This document shows positions 24,587-33,987 of a DNA stretch of 55,837 nucleotides, piece by piece; the first letter of the stretch is position 1; every line of letters begins with the position of its first letter. The translations under genes were made by a program, and so were the position numbers. The stretch is taken from positions 1-55,837 of the forward strand of contig DVIQ01000002.1 of NCBI GenBank assembly GCA_018711185.1, given 5' to 3'. The stretch comes from Candidatus Limivivens intestinipullorum. Lineage in GTDB: Bacteria > Bacillota > Clostridia > Lachnospirales > Lachnospiraceae. Below the pieces are notes generated by a model. That model had not been told where the DNA came from. It did not search any database and saw only the letters and a list, made by a program, of their open reading frames with translations.

Positions 24587-24712
24587 CTTTCCGGTGTGGA
24601 GGAGCGGAAATCCGTTCGGAGACGCCGGCATACACGAAACATCCTGCGGCATGCCGCAGCGTGTTTCCCACGGGCGGAGGAGAAGCTTTGGAATTGACTC
24701 TGTCCGCAAACC

Positions 24713-24772
24713 GTAACAGGCAACCCAGGTCTGCGCGGTACTTGCGCAGACCCCAAGAAAGCGATTCAAAAA
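24713..24772 (+). repeat. Dispersed palindromic repeat, copy 6 (partial)
   Basis: GTAACAGGCAACCCAGG, then GGTCTGCGC...GCGCAGACC, and AAGAAAGCGATTCA. The rest is missing. It lies between the amidohydrolase and the substrate-binding protein, inside the presumed operon. The stretch 24587-24851 contains nothing else recognisable. Confidence 0.75.
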
Positions 24773-24851
24773 ACCCAGAAACAGGGACGCCGTTTCCGGC
24801 GTTCCCCAGAAAGTCCATGGACGGACTTCGAAAAGAGAGAGGAGAAGTATT

Positions 24852-26402
24852 ATGAAAAAAGCACTTGCGCTGCTGATGACAGCCTGTACCTGCCTGAGTC
24901 TGGGCCTGACTGCCTTTGCCGACAGCACAGACGCGGTTCTGGTCCCCAACGAGGCCGAACTTACGACCTCCGCGGAGGGAAAAACAGATCTTGTGATCGC
25001 CGTGGACGCGGATGTGGACACCCTGCACCCCTCCGATTTTTCCACCACGGTAGAGATGGATGTGCTGAATCAGATCTATGATACGCTGATGTACATGAAT
25101 CCGGACGGAACCCATGATCCGGAGCCCCGGATTGCCGAGAGCTATGAGATCAGCGAGGACGGACTGGACTACACCTTCCATTTGAGGGACGATGTGACGT
25201 TCCATGACGGTACGCCCCTGACTTCCGCGGATGTAAAGTATTCTCTGGAAATGTACATGGATTCCGCTTATCAGGGCAGCCAGGTGACCGGCCTTTCCAG
25301 CGTGGAGACACCGGACGACTACACGGTTGTCTGCCATCTGGAGTCCCCGTATTCGCCCTTCCTTCTGGGCGTGTGCTCCGTGCATATCGCGTCGGCGGCC
25401 TACGCGGAGAGCTCCCCGGATACCTTTGCCACAGAGCCGGTGGGAAGCGGTCCCTATAAGTTTGTAAGCAGAAGCAACGGAAGCAACATTGTCCTGGAAG
25501 CCTATGACGGCTATTACCGGGGAGAGGCTGCCATCAAGCAGATCACCTTTGAGGTAATTCCGGATTCCGCAACCATGGCCATTGCCCTGCAGACCGGCGA
25601 GATTAATTTCGCCACCATTGAGCCGTCAGTGCTGCCTCAGCTTCAGGCGAACCCGGACATCACGGTGGCGGAAGTGGCCAGCTCCGGCTTCACCTATGTT
25701 TCCATGAACCTGGAAAAAGAGCCCTTCGATGATGTGCTGGTGCGCCAGGCCATCAATTACGCCATCGACCGGGACAACATTGTCTCTGTGTGCTACGAGG
25801 GCGAGGCGGAGGTAAACTCTAACATGTGCGCCAAGAGCCGCTTCGGCTATTCGGAGGATCAGCCTCAGTACACCTACGATCCGGAAAAGGCCCAGGAGCT
25901 TCTGGCAGAGGCCGGCATTGAGACGCCCTATGATCTGGGAACGATCCTTGTGGCGGAGCAGTATTCCAATCTGGCAACGGTTATCCAGAATGACCTGAGA
26001 AACGTGGGCCTTGAAGTGACCATCGAGACCCAGGAGTTTAACGCCTATATCAGCAATCTCACCAGCGGAAACTACGATATCACCGCCCTTGAGATGACCC
26101 TGGAAGGGGATACCCAGATGCTGGAAATGGCTTATACCACGGACTATATCGGAACGGCGAACAACGCCAGATATTCCGATGAGGAGATGGACAGCCTGTT
26201 TGATCAGACCAGAACGGAAGAGGATTCCGAAGCCAGAGAGGCACTGTTTGACCAGATCCTGACAAAGGCTCAGGAAGAGGCGGTTTACGCGGTACTCTGC
26301 AATCCGCTGACGCTGTTCGCTTACAATTCGGATTTGAACTGCCCGGAGATTCCCTTTGAGGGACTGTATTCCGTATATGATTTCTCATGGGGAGAGGCGT
26401 AA
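24852..26402 (+). CDS. ABC importer substrate-binding protein (peptide type)
   Basis: A 516-aa extracellular solute-binding protein of family 5 (peptide/nickel/glutathione type). The N-terminal 24 residues are a signal peptide (MKKALALLMTACTCLSLGLTAFA). The Cys in MTAC could be a weak lipobox, otherwise a normal signal-peptidase site follows AFA. The family signature region is DVTFHDGTPLTSADVKYSLE. NYAIDRDNIV and the C-terminal domain follow. It is the binding component for the permeases and ATPases downstream and would capture the substrate of this operon. Confidence 0.92.
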   Translation: MKKALALLMTACTCLSLGLTAFADSTDAVLVPNEAELTTSAEGKTDLVIAVDADVDTLHPSDFSTTVEMDVLNQIYDTLMYMNPDGTHDPEPRIAESYEISEDGLDYTFHLRDDVTFHDGTPLTSADVKYSLEMYMDSAYQGSQVTGLSSVETPDDYTVVCHLESPYSPFLLGVCSVHIASAAYAESSPDTFATEPVGSGPYKFVSRSNGSNIVLEAYDGYYRGEAAIKQITFEVIPDSATMAIALQTGEINFATIEPSVLPQLQANPDITVAEVASSGFTYVSMNLEKEPFDDVLVRQAINYAIDRDNIVSVCYEGEAEVNSNMCAKSRFGYSEDQPQYTYDPEKAQELLAEAGIETPYDLGTILVAEQYSNLATVIQNDLRNVGLEVTIETQEFNAYISNLTSGNYDITALEMTLEGDTQMLEMAYTTDYIGTANNARYSDEEMDSLFDQTRTEEDSEAREALFDQILTKAQEEAVYAVLCNPLTLFAYNSDLNCPEIPFEGLYSVYDFSWGEA

Positions 26403-26457
26403 CGGATAAGACTACAGACGGAAAAGAACGGTGAGTTTCATCTTTCAGACGATTTGC

Positions 26458-26496
26458 AACAGGGCTGCTGCAGAAAAAGGCTGCGGCGGCCCTGTT
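26458..26496 (+). other. Intra-operon hairpin after the binding-protein gene
   Basis: A 16-bp stem (26458-26473 with 26481-26496, two G-U pairs), loop AAAAAGG, no T-tract. Such hairpins often stabilise the upstream binding-protein message or partly terminate, giving more binding protein than permease. Confidence 0.6.
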
Positions 26497-26530
26497 CCGT
26501 TGTACTAAATTTGACTGAGGAGGGATCCTT

Positions 26531-27481
26531 TTGTCCAGATATGTGATAAAACGACTTCTATACATGATCCCGGTGCTTCTGGGGGTGGCGTTTCTGGTAT
26601 TTACCATCCTGTCCCTGACGCCCGGCGATCCGGGGACCATTATTCTGGGTATTACGGCAGACCCGGAGGATATTGCGGCCCTGAACGCGGAATTCGGCTA
26701 TGACCAGCCCTTTTTGATCCGCTTTTTCAACTACATAAAAGACATTGTTCTGCATTTTGACCTTGGAAATTCTTATCAGAGCAGGCAGCCGGTGATCGAC
26801 GACATCATGGCCCGGTTTCCGAATACCCTGACGCTGGCGGTGCTGTCCATGGCCGTGTCATCCATTATCGGTATTTCCCTGGGAATTTTCTCAGCCGTCC
26901 GCCAATACTCTGTGGCAGACCATATCTGCGTGGTGGTGGCTCTGGTATTCGCCTCCATTCCCGGATTCTGGCTGGGGCTGATGCTGCTTCTGCTGTTTTC
27001 CTTAAGACTTGGGTGGCTTCCGTCTTTCGGCGCTTCGTCCCTGAAGCATTTTATTCTGCCGACCCTGACGGTGTCCATGACCTCCGCGGCTGGACTTCTG
27101 CGGCTGACCCGTTCAGCCATGCTGGAAACCATACGCCAGGAATATATCCGCACGGCGAAGGCAAAGGGGGCTTCCGGACGGCGGATTATCTGGAAACATG
27201 CCTTGAGAAACGCCCTGCTTCCGGTGGTGACGACTCTTGGAACCAGCTTCGGGGCCTCCCTGGGCGGCGCGATCATCGCGGAGACGGTGTTTGCCATGCC
27301 TGGAATGGGAACGCTGATTACCACAGCCATCCGGCAGAAAGACATTCCTATGGTTATGGGAGCAACGCTGTTTCTGGCGGTGCTTTTCAGCCTGGTGATT
27401 CTGGTTGTCGACATTTTATACGCCTTTATTGACCCGAGAATTCGGGTAAAATATCAGAACGGAGGGAAGAAGCGTGGCTAG
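26531..27481 (+). CDS. ABC importer permease 1 (DppB/OppB-like)
   Basis: A 316-aa inner-membrane permease of the DppB/OppB family. Six hydrophobic segments are visible. The EAA loop that docks the ATPase lies in EYIRTAKAKGASGRRIIWKH. The N-terminus SRYVIKRLLYMIPVLLGVAF is typical. The start is TTG at 26531, supported by GAGGAGGGATCC just upstream. It overlaps the next permease gene by 8 nt and forms the heterodimeric channel with it. Confidence 0.93.
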   Translation: MSRYVIKRLLYMIPVLLGVAFLVFTILSLTPGDPGTIILGITADPEDIAALNAEFGYDQPFLIRFFNYIKDIVLHFDLGNSYQSRQPVIDDIMARFPNTLTLAVLSMAVSSIIGISLGIFSAVRQYSVADHICVVVALVFASIPGFWLGLMLLLLFSLRLGWLPSFGASSLKHFILPTLTVSMTSAAGLLRLTRSAMLETIRQEYIRTAKAKGASGRRIIWKHALRNALLPVVTTLGTSFGASLGGAIIAETVFAMPGMGTLITTAIRQKDIPMVMGATLFLAVLFSLVILVVDILYAFIDPRIRVKYQNGGKKRG

Positions 27482-28340
27482 AGAAAAAGAAAAGCGAAAT
27501 TCTCAGGCAGCGGAAATCTGGCGCCGCTTCCGGAAAAACCGCACGGCGGTCATTGGCCTTGTGATCCTGATTCTGATTGTGGGCATGGCCCTCTTCGCGG
27601 ATCTGATTGTCCCCTATTCCAAGTGTATCGAGCAGGTGGGAGCGGACCGTCTTCAGGGACCGAGCCTGGAACATTTCTTCGGAACAGATGAGCTGGGAAG
27701 GGATCTTTTTGCCAGAGTGGTTCATGGTTCCCGGTATTCTTTGTTTATCGGCGTGGCCACCAGCCTGATGGCCTTGGTCATCGGCGCGATTTTAGGCGCC
27801 AGCGCCGGCTACTTCGGCGGGATGGTGGACAATATCATCTGCCGGATTGTGGACATCTTCCTGTGCGTGCCGCCGATTCTGCTGTCTCTTGCCGTGGTGG
27901 CCGCTCTGGGGTCGAACATGCAGAATCTGATTATTGCCATTACCGTCTCCTGTATTCCGGGAAATGTCCGTCTGATCCGTTCCGTGGTCCTGACGGTGGC
28001 GGAGCAGGAGTATGTGGAAGCGGCCAAATCCTACGGAACCTCAAACGCCAGAATTATTTTCCGGTATGTGCTGCCCAATGCCATGGGGCCGATTATTGTA
28101 AACACCACTATGGCGATTTCAGATATGATTCTGTCCGCGGCGGGCTTAAGCTTTATCGGCATGGGCATCCAGCCTCCTTCACCGGAGTGGGGCGCGCTTT
28201 TGTCCAATGCCCAGACCTACCTGTTTTCAGCTCCGTACATGCTGGTATTTCCGGGTATCTTTATCGTTCTGTCCTCCCTGGCCTTTAACCTGGTGGGCGA
28301 TGGACTGACCGACGCGCTTGACCCGAAGCTCAAGGATTAA
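27474..28340 (+). CDS. ABC importer permease 2 (DppC/OppC-like)
   Basis: A 288-aa permease of the DppC/OppC family. The start is GTG at 27474 with GGAGGGAAGAAGC upstream, overlapping the end of permease 1. The N-terminal cytoplasmic segment (WRRFRKNRTAVIGLVILILI) leads into the first membrane helix. FFGTDELGRDLFARVVHGSR is the family periplasmic signature and EYVEAAKSYGTSNARIIFRY the ATPase-docking loop. Together with permease 1 it would form the membrane pore. Confidence 0.93.
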   Translation: MAREKEKRNSQAAEIWRRFRKNRTAVIGLVILILIVGMALFADLIVPYSKCIEQVGADRLQGPSLEHFFGTDELGRDLFARVVHGSRYSLFIGVATSLMALVIGAILGASAGYFGGMVDNIICRIVDIFLCVPPILLSLAVVAALGSNMQNLIIAITVSCIPGNVRLIRSVVLTVAEQEYVEAAKSYGTSNARIIFRYVLPNAMGPIIVNTTMAISDMILSAAGLSFIGMGIQPPSPEWGALLSNAQTYLFSAPYMLVFPGIFIVLSSLAFNLVGDGLTDALDPKLKD

Positions 28341-28358
28341 AGGAGGGGAGAGAAAACG

Positions 28359-29342
28359 ATGGAACAGGTACTAAAAATTGAAGATCTTTCGATCTGCTAT
28401 AAAACAGACCTGGAAACGGTTTACGCGGTGAACGGCATCAGCTTCTCCATCGGGGCCGGGGAGACCATGGGCCTGGTGGGAGAAACCGGGGCCGGGAAGA
28501 CCACCACGGCCCTGGGAATCATGGGACTTCTGCCGGAACGCACCGGAAAGATCACGTCCGGGAAAATCCTGTTTGAAGACCAGGACCTGTGCGGTATGAC
28601 AGAGCATGAGCTGCTTCATATCCGGGGCCAGAAAATTTCAATGATTTTCCAGGATCCCATGACGGCTTTAAACCCGGTGCTGACGGTGGGAGACCAGATC
28701 GGGGAGGCCTTGTATCTTCACAACCAGGACGGTCTCTCCCAGAAGGAAATCGACAAAAAGGTGGAGGAGACGCTGGAAATGGTGGGAATTCCCAAGGAAC
28801 GGAAAAAGGAGTACCCCTATCAGTTTTCCGGGGGGATGCGCCAGAGAGTGGTTATCGCCATCGCTCTTGTGTGCAATCCGAGCCTGCTGATTGCCGACGA
28901 GCCCACCACGGCCCTGGACGTGACAATCCAGGCGCAGATTCTTTCCATGATCTGTGACCTCCAGAGAAAATACGGAACCTCCGTCATTATGATTACCCAT
29001 GACCTGGGCGTTGTGGCCGAGACCTGCGACAAGGTGGGCATTATGTATGCCGGAGAAATCGTGGAGTACGGCACCCTGGCCGATATTTTTACCGGGGAGA
29101 AGCACCATCCCTATACGGACGGGCTGTTCGGCTCCATTCCAAGCCTCACGGAAAATTCCAGACGGTTGCACCCAATCGAAGGACTGATGCCGGATCCCAC
29201 AGAGCTTCCCAAAGGCTGCCGCTTCGCGCCAAGATGTAAGCGGTGCAGTGAGATCTGCAGGCAGAAGAAGCCCCCGGTTTACGAGGAAAACGGGCACCAG
29301 ATCCGCTGCCATCTGTTTTCCGGAAAGGAGGACGCGCGCTGA
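28359..29342 (+). CDS. ABC importer ATPase 1 (DppD/OppD-like)
   Basis: A 327-aa ATPase. Walker A is GETGAGKTT, the signature FSGGMRQRV, Walker [13 protein letters not shown], and the H-loop ITHDLGVV. The C-terminal oligopeptide-importer tail has a cysteine cluster ([15 protein letters not shown]), known in DppD/OppD proteins to bind an Fe-S cluster. GGAGGGGAG precedes ATG. It pairs with the next gene to energise transport. Confidence 0.94.
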   Translation: MEQVLKIEDLSICYKTDLETVYAVNGISFSIGAGETMGLVGETGAGKTTTALGIMGLLPERTGKITSGKILFEDQDLCGMTEHELLHIRGQKISMIFQDPMTALNPVLTVGDQIGEALYLHNQDGLSQKEIDKKVEETLEMVGIPKERKKEYPYQFSGGMRQRVVIAIALVCNPSLLIADEPTTALDVTIQAQILSMICDLQRKYGTSVIMITHDLGVVAETCDKVGIMYAGEIVEYGTLADIFTGEKHHPYTDGLFGSIPSLTENSRRLHPIEGLMPDPTELPKGCRFAPRCKRCSEICRQKKPPVYEENGHQIRCHLFSGKEDAR

Positions 29343-29353
29343 TCGAAGAGTTT

Positions 29354-30289
29354 TTGAATGTGAAAAACCTGAAGAAATATTTTCATACCTCCGGAGGAGT
29401 CCTCCACGCGGTGGATGATGTGTCCTTTCAGATCCAGAAGGGCAAAACCATGGGCGTGGTGGGGGAGTCCGGCTGCGGAAAATCCACCCTGGGACGGACG
29501 ATTCTCTGCCTGAACGAGCCCACAGCCGGCGAGATCTTGTTTCATGGCCAGGACATCGCGGGCCTGAAAAAGAAGGAGATGAATAAGATCCGGCCGAAAA
29601 TGCAGATGATTTTCCAGGATCCCTATTCCAGCTTAAACGGCAGGATGACGGTTCGGCGGCTGATTGAGGAACCGCTGATTGTCAATAAGGTGTGCAAAAA
29701 TAAGCAGGAGCTGAAGGAACGCACGGATCAGATCATGGAAACGGTGGGACTGGCCCCAAGGCTTGCCATGTCCTACCCCCATGAGCTGGACGGAGGCCGC
29801 CGTCAGAGAATCGGAATCGCCAGAGCACTGGTTTTGAATCCGGAGTTTGTGGTGTGCGACGAGCCGGTTTCCGCCCTGGATGTATCCATTCAGGCCCAGA
29901 TTCTGAATCTTCTGATGGATCTCCAGGAAAAGTTCGGTCTGACCTATCTGTTTATCACCCATGATCTCTCCGTGGTGAGGCATATTTCCGATGAGATCAT
30001 GGTTATGTATCTGGGAAAATGCGTGGAGCGCGCTTCCTTTGAGGAAATTTTTAAAAATCCCGTGCATCCCTACACCAAGGCGCTGCTGGCGGCTATCCCG
30101 ATTCCAAGCGTGGAATCCTGTCACAAGAGACGGGAGCTGATTCAGGGTGAGGTGACAAGTCCTGTGGATCCGAAACCGGGCTGCCGGTTTGCCGCCCGCT
30201 GCCCCTATGCCACAGAAGCATGCCGGCAGAGCGACATTCCTCTGAAGGAAGTAGCCCCCGGCCATATGGCGGCCTGTCTGCGGGTGTAA
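29354..30289 (+). CDS. ABC importer ATPase 2 (DppF/OppF-like)
   Basis: A 311-aa ATPase. Walker A is GESGCGKST, Walker [12 protein letters not shown], the H-loop ITHDLSVV, and the C-terminal tail [16 protein letters not shown] is of oligopeptide type. The ABC signature reads LDGGRRQR instead of LSGGQRQR, a variant found in some clostridial relatives. The given start (TTG 29354) has no close ribosome site. An in-frame CTG at 29339 lies 7 nt after AAAGGAGG and overlaps the ATPase 1 stop, so the real protein may start there, with five more residues. Confidence 0.93.
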   Translation: MNVKNLKKYFHTSGGVLHAVDDVSFQIQKGKTMGVVGESGCGKSTLGRTILCLNEPTAGEILFHGQDIAGLKKKEMNKIRPKMQMIFQDPYSSLNGRMTVRRLIEEPLIVNKVCKNKQELKERTDQIMETVGLAPRLAMSYPHELDGGRRQRIGIARALVLNPEFVVCDEPVSALDVSIQAQILNLLMDLQEKFGLTYLFITHDLSVVRHISDEIMVMYLGKCVERASFEEIFKNPVHPYTKALLAAIPIPSVESCHKRRELIQGEVTSPVDPKPGCRFAARCPYATEACRQSDIPLKEVAPGHMAACLRV

Positions 30290-30397
30290 GGCCCGCCGGA
30301 CTGCGTACGAAAGGCGAGGGGCACCGCGCTCGCGGCCGGAAGGCGCTTTCGCTGAACGGAGCGCGCGGGAAGAAAAAAGAAACGAGGGAAAGGATTC

Positions 30398-32362
30398 ATG
30401 GAAAAGCAAACATATATCTGGCCCTACCCCAATGAGGCGGGGCAGGAGGAAACCATTGTCAGCGATGTGCTGGTTCTGGGAGGCGGACTTTCCGGCTGCT
30501 TCGCGGCCATCGCGGCGGCCAGAAAGGGACAGTCGGTGGTTCTGGTGGAAAAGGGCGCCGTGGAAAAGAGTGGAAGCGCCGGCACCGGCTTTGACCACTG
30601 GGAGTCTGCCTGTACGAATCCCTGCTCCAGCGTGACGCCGGAGGAAATCGCCTGGGCCTATGTCCGGGAGCAGGACTGGTACAGCAACGGCATCGCCCAC
30701 TACATCGAGTGCCGGGAGGGCTACGACCGGCTTCTGGATATTGAATCTTTCGGCGGAAAGATCCGGGATACTGAGGGCGAATTTAAAGGGGCGGAATTTC
30801 GGGATGAGAAGACCGGCCTGATGTTCGCCTATGATTATAAAAACAAGTTTACCATCCGCGTTTGGGGTTCCACCTTCAAACCGGCCCTGGCAAGAGAGAT
30901 GAAGCGGCTTGGCATCCGGGTGTTTGACCGGACGGAGGCCACCGCCCTTCTGGTGGCCGCGGACACCTCCGGGAAAAAGCGCGGGGCCGGCGCCATGGGC
31001 ATGAACGTCCACACCGGAAAATTTTACGTGTTCCGCTCCAAGACCACGGTTCTGTGCATGTCCCGGCCCGCCAGGGTTTGGTTGTTCAACGCGGACCTGC
31101 CTGGACTGTGCGAGTTCCGGCCCATGCAGAGCATCGGAAGCGGCCACGCCATGGGCTGGAGAGCCGGCATGGAGTTTACGATGATGGAGAAATCCGTGCG
31201 CGCGGAATTTTCCGCGGCCGGCAGAAGCTTTCCGCCCTACGGGGCCGGAAACAACCACAATACCTGGTATGCCGCCACCATGGTGGACGCCAGGGGCGTG
31301 GAAATCCCCTATGTAAACCGGGACGGAGAGGAATTGAAAACCGTTTTGGAGCGGTATTATCCCGCACCGGGCCAGAAATTTTTCTTAAAGGGGGGCGTCA
31401 TCGACAATCCCAAATACGAATACCGGGGCCCGGAGACCCTGGACTTTGAGGAGCTCATGAAGCGGGGCTACCAGCTTCCTTTCTACGCGGATTTAAGCCG
31501 GATGCCGGACGCGGAGCGCCGGGTCATCTGGGGAATGATGGTGGGGGAAGAGGCGAAGACGAAGATTCCCATTTACCAGAATTATACGGAACGGGGCTTT
31601 GATCCTCAGAAACATATGCTTCAAAGCTATGGGACCGGATGGCAGTCCGCGAATTTTCTGGAGCAGGAGCGCCAGTTCTTCGGAGCCCCCGGCGGGCTGA
31701 TGCACGACTGGGATCTCCAGACGAATATCGAGGGCATCTACGCGGCCGGCGACCAGCTCTACGCCTCCGACTGCGCGGGCTTTGCCTGCGCCACAGGATA
31801 CTACGCCGGGCGCAAGGCGGCGGATAAGGCGGCCATGGAAGAACTGTCGGAAATTTCGAAAGAGGATACCGAGAAGGAGAAGAAGCGGCTCTACGCGCCG
31901 CTGTTCGTGAAGCCGGAGGAAGGCGTTACGTGGAAGGAACTGAATCTGGCCATTTCAAAGGCCATGCAGAACTACTGCGGCGGCGTAAAGTGCGAGGCGC
32001 TTCTGAAAGAGGGGCTGGACCTTCTGGGTCAGTTCAAGGAGGAGACGGTGCCGCGGCTTTCGGCCTCCAATCCCCATGAGCTTATGCGCGTCCACGAGGT
32101 TCTGGACATTCTCCAGGTGGCGCAGCTTGTGCTCCACGCGAGCCTGGCCAGGAAGGCGAGCTCAAAGCCCCTCTGCTTTTCGCGCAGCGATTACCCTGCG
32201 GAGGAGACAGAAAACGAGCGCCGTCATATTGTGATCCGCCAGGAAAACGGACAAATCCTTACCAGAGAGGTTCCCCTGGATTTCTTCGGGGATCTGAAAG
32301 AGGAGTATGAAAAGCGAAATCAGGACTACATAAAGGAGGCGGCAGAGCATGGAGAAAATTGA
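30398..32362 (+). CDS. AprA-like FAD oxidoreductase
   Basis: A 654-aa flavoprotein of the fumarate reductase/APS reductase alpha-subunit superfamily. The FAD-binding Rossmann motif VLVLGGGLSGCFAAIAAARK is at about residues 24-43, followed by VEKGAVEKSGSAGTG. The C-terminal FAD motif is GIYAAGDQLYASDCAGFACA. Its 3' end overlaps the start of a two-cluster ferredoxin, the arrangement seen in AprAB. No ATP sulfurylase is nearby and no signal peptide is present, so sulfate reduction is unlikely. I infer a cytoplasmic reductase or dehydrogenase for the compound imported by this operon. Confidence 0.85.
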   Translation: MEKQTYIWPYPNEAGQEETIVSDVLVLGGGLSGCFAAIAAARKGQSVVLVEKGAVEKSGSAGTGFDHWESACTNPCSSVTPEEIAWAYVREQDWYSNGIAHYIECREGYDRLLDIESFGGKIRDTEGEFKGAEFRDEKTGLMFAYDYKNKFTIRVWGSTFKPALAREMKRLGIRVFDRTEATALLVAADTSGKKRGAGAMGMNVHTGKFYVFRSKTTVLCMSRPARVWLFNADLPGLCEFRPMQSIGSGHAMGWRAGMEFTMMEKSVRAEFSAAGRSFPPYGAGNNHNTWYAATMVDARGVEIPYVNRDGEELKTVLERYYPAPGQKFFLKGGVIDNPKYEYRGPETLDFEELMKRGYQLPFYADLSRMPDAERRVIWGMMVGEEAKTKIPIYQNYTERGFDPQKHMLQSYGTGWQSANFLEQERQFFGAPGGLMHDWDLQTNIEGIYAAGDQLYASDCAGFACATGYYAGRKAADKAAMEELSEISKEDTEKEKKRLYAPLFVKPEEGVTWKELNLAISKAMQNYCGGVKCEALLKEGLDLLGQFKEETVPRLSASNPHELMRVHEVLDILQVAQLVLHASLARKASSKPLCFSRSDYPAEETENERRHIVIRQENGQILTREVPLDFFGDLKEEYEKRNQDYIKEAAEHGEN

Positions 32363-32633
32363 ATTTACGGCTCAGGAGATTCCCTGCAGCACCCGGCCGC
32401 TGATCTATGACGACAGCCTGTGCATCGGCTGCAACCGCTGCGCGTCCGTGTGCCAGTGCGATATCCTGCTTCCCTCGCCGGAAAAGGGGAAGCATCCCAT
32501 TGTGATGTATCCGGGGGAGTGCTATTACTGCGGCGCCTGCGTCATGGTCTGCCCAAGGCCCGGCGCCCTGAAGCTTTCGCATCCGCTGATGAACCGGGCG
32601 AAATTCGTTCCGGTGAAAAAAGAAGAGATGTGA
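32349..32633 (+). CDS. Ferredoxin subunit with two [4Fe-4S] clusters
   Basis: A 94-aa protein with two cluster motifs: CIGCNRCASVC and CYYCGACVMVCP. It resembles AprB without that protein's C-terminal tail. It overlaps the flavoprotein gene by 14 nt and should be its electron-transfer partner. It is the last gene of the operon that began with the M42 peptidase. No dedicated membrane electron carrier follows. Confidence 0.9.
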   Translation: MEKIEFTAQEIPCSTRPLIYDDSLCIGCNRCASVCQCDILLPSPEKGKHPIVMYPGECYYCGACVMVCPRPGALKLSHPLMNRAKFVPVKKEEM

Positions 32634-32639
32634 TATAGA

Positions 32640-32668
32640 GCGGCCTGCGCATTTGCCGCGCAGGCCGC
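32640..32668. other. Strong hairpin between convergent genes
   Basis: GCGGCCTGCGC (32640-32650) and GCGCAGGCCGC (32658-32668) form an 11-bp stem without a T-tract. It could end the flavoprotein transcript. The TGCGC core suggests a diverged copy of the dispersed repeat's first hairpin. Confidence 0.5.
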
Positions 32669-32690
32669 GAGAAAAGGGAGCACTCTGATC

Positions 32691-33494
32691 TTATAAAGGC
32701 AGAAACGCAGGCCTGCGGTTTCGGAAAATCGTATAATACCGAAAGCCGCAGGCTTTCAAAATGTCATTTATGCGGGAAAAATCCCAGGCCAGCCGCTGGG
32801 GAGAGTGACCGTCGCTTCCCACGGTGAGGATTTCGCCGCCCAGAGCGCGGTAGCGTCTGAGGATATCTTCGCAGGGATTCGGGTGCGCCATGCCGTAAGC
32901 GAATCCGGCGGTATTCACCTCAAGCCCCACCTGCTTTTCGATCAGAAGCTTCAGAATCTCATCCAGAATGTCAGAGTAAGCGCGGTAGGAATAAAAGCGG
33001 TCCTTATTCGGGCCGTACCGCACCACGTAATCCAGATGGCCATAGACGTCCATTCCGGAAAACGCTTTCAGATTATCCAGGACCGACTGAAAGTACGAGC
33101 GGTAGCAGTCTGTCTCCTGCTTCCCCTGGAAAAATTCCGGGTAGTAGGGATCCTGTCCGTTTATCAGGTGGGAAGAGCCGATTACAAAGTCAAAGGGCCA
33201 TCCGGAGAGATAGTCCCGGTGTCTTTGGGCAAGGTGCGGCTGCAGCCCCAGCTCAATGCCGAACAGAAGCTCAATTTGGGACGCGTAGCGTTCCTTCAGG
33301 CGCAGAAGCTCCCGGCGGTAGGCGGCTGTGTCCACCTCGAAGGCGCAGTCCGGATCATTGGCAAAATCAATGTCCATGTGCTCCGTAAAGCACATGGCGG
33401 AAAGTCCTTTCCCGATGCCGGCCTGCACCATGGCTTCCATGGGGGTGTCCGAGTCGGCGGAAAAGGAAGAGTGAATGTGAAAATCGGTATGCAT
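32691..33494 (-). CDS. PHP-domain phosphatase (histidinol-phosphatase HisK type)
   Basis: A 267-aa PHP-superfamily metal phosphatase of the HisJ/HisK type, which removes phosphate from histidinol phosphate. The metal motif MHTDFHIHSSFSADSD opens the protein. Further ligands lie in CFTEHMDID, GIELGLQPH, GSSHLI, DVYGHLDYV and TVGSDGHSP. CAGGAGGCACT precedes ATG 33494. It is monocistronic and not beside other his genes, so another phosphoester substrate is possible. Confidence 0.88.
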   Translation of the reverse strand: MHTDFHIHSSFSADSDTPMEAMVQAGIGKGLSAMCFTEHMDIDFANDPDCAFEVDTAAYRRELLRLKERYASQIELLFGIELGLQPHLAQRHRDYLSGWPFDFVIGSSHLINGQDPYYPEFFQGKQETDCYRSYFQSVLDNLKAFSGMDVYGHLDYVVRYGPNKDRFYSYRAYSDILDEILKLLIEKQVGLEVNTAGFAYGMAHPNPCEDILRRYRALGGEILTVGSDGHSPQRLAWDFSRINDILKACGFRYYTIFRNRRPAFLPL

Positions 33495-33560
33495 AGTGCC
33501 TCCTGTCTCAAAAATCTAATTGAAATCTCGCCACGGCGATAAAACATCGTTTTCCTGCGT

Positions 33561-33579
33561 TCTGCGCTATATGCGCAGA
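33561..33579. repeat. Short TGCGC hairpin in PHP upstream region
   Basis: TCTGCGC (33561-33567) and GCGCAGA (33573-33579) around TATAT. It resembles the first hairpin of the dispersed repeat family without its ends. The following bases 33580-33656 hold no feature I can name. Confidence 0.4.
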
Positions 33580-33656
33580 GCCGGGTGAACGGTTATAATT
33601 TTATCATAGGAGCCGGGGCAAGTCCATACCCGCGGCCGGGAAGGCTTCAGAGGGGC

Positions 33657-33790
33657 GTAACAGTTCAGCCCTGCTGAACCGTTACATGCAAAATCTATCT
33701 AAAATCGCCTGGGGCGATGGGATTTTGCACTTCTGAATCACGTTCTTACGGTCCGCGCAGCTTGTGCGCAGCCCTGGGCTGAATTGTCAC
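33657..33790 (-). repeat. Dispersed palindromic repeat, complete copy 7 (MITE, reversed)
   Basis: The reverse-strand reading gives GTGACAATTCAGCCCAGG, the GCGCA...TGCGC hairpin, GTAAGAACGTGATTCAG, the AAAATCCCATCGCC hairpin and the right end GCTGAACTGTTAC, as in copy 2. The flanks AGAGGGGC (33649-33656) and AGAGGGAC (33791-33798) are an 8-bp target duplication with one mismatch. Confidence 0.85.
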
Positions 33791-33877
33791 AGAGGGACAA
33801 CCTATTTACTTTCCAGCGGCAAAATGTGAAAAATACAGAAGAACACAAAATTATAGGTAAAAAAAGTAATTTATGGC

Positions 33878-33906
33878 TTGAATTTTCGGCATAAATTGGT
33901 TAAAAT
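33878..33906 (+). promoter_or_regulatory. Promoter of the glycolytic operon
   Basis: TTGAAT (33878-33883), 17-nt spacer, TAAAAT (33901-33906), about 80 nt before gap. The AT-rich sequence upstream (33800-33877) would favour strong initiation. Confidence 0.7.
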
Positions 33907-33987
33907 ACGAGTAAGGTTGTTGTTTCTTTAACAAAATGTCAAAGAACACACTGTCTAACTCATGAATGAAATAGGAGGAATTAAATC

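Noticed and set aside
29633..31258. 541-codon open frame on the minus strand
   Set aside because: It is the antisense shadow of the DppF ATPase and the flavoprotein; no ribosome site, low-complexity composition.
30398..32633. Dissimilatory APS reductase (AprAB)
   Set aside because: The fold and two-cluster partner match, but there is no sulfate adenylyltransferase, QmoABC or Dsr gene nearby and the ferredoxin lacks the AprB tail; the catabolic operon points to another substrate.
11047..33790. Spaced recurring hairpin repeats considered as a CRISPR array
   Set aside because: The copies are scattered singly between genes at kilobase distances, in both orientations and with terminal inverted repeats; no spacer-repeat array or cas gene is present.
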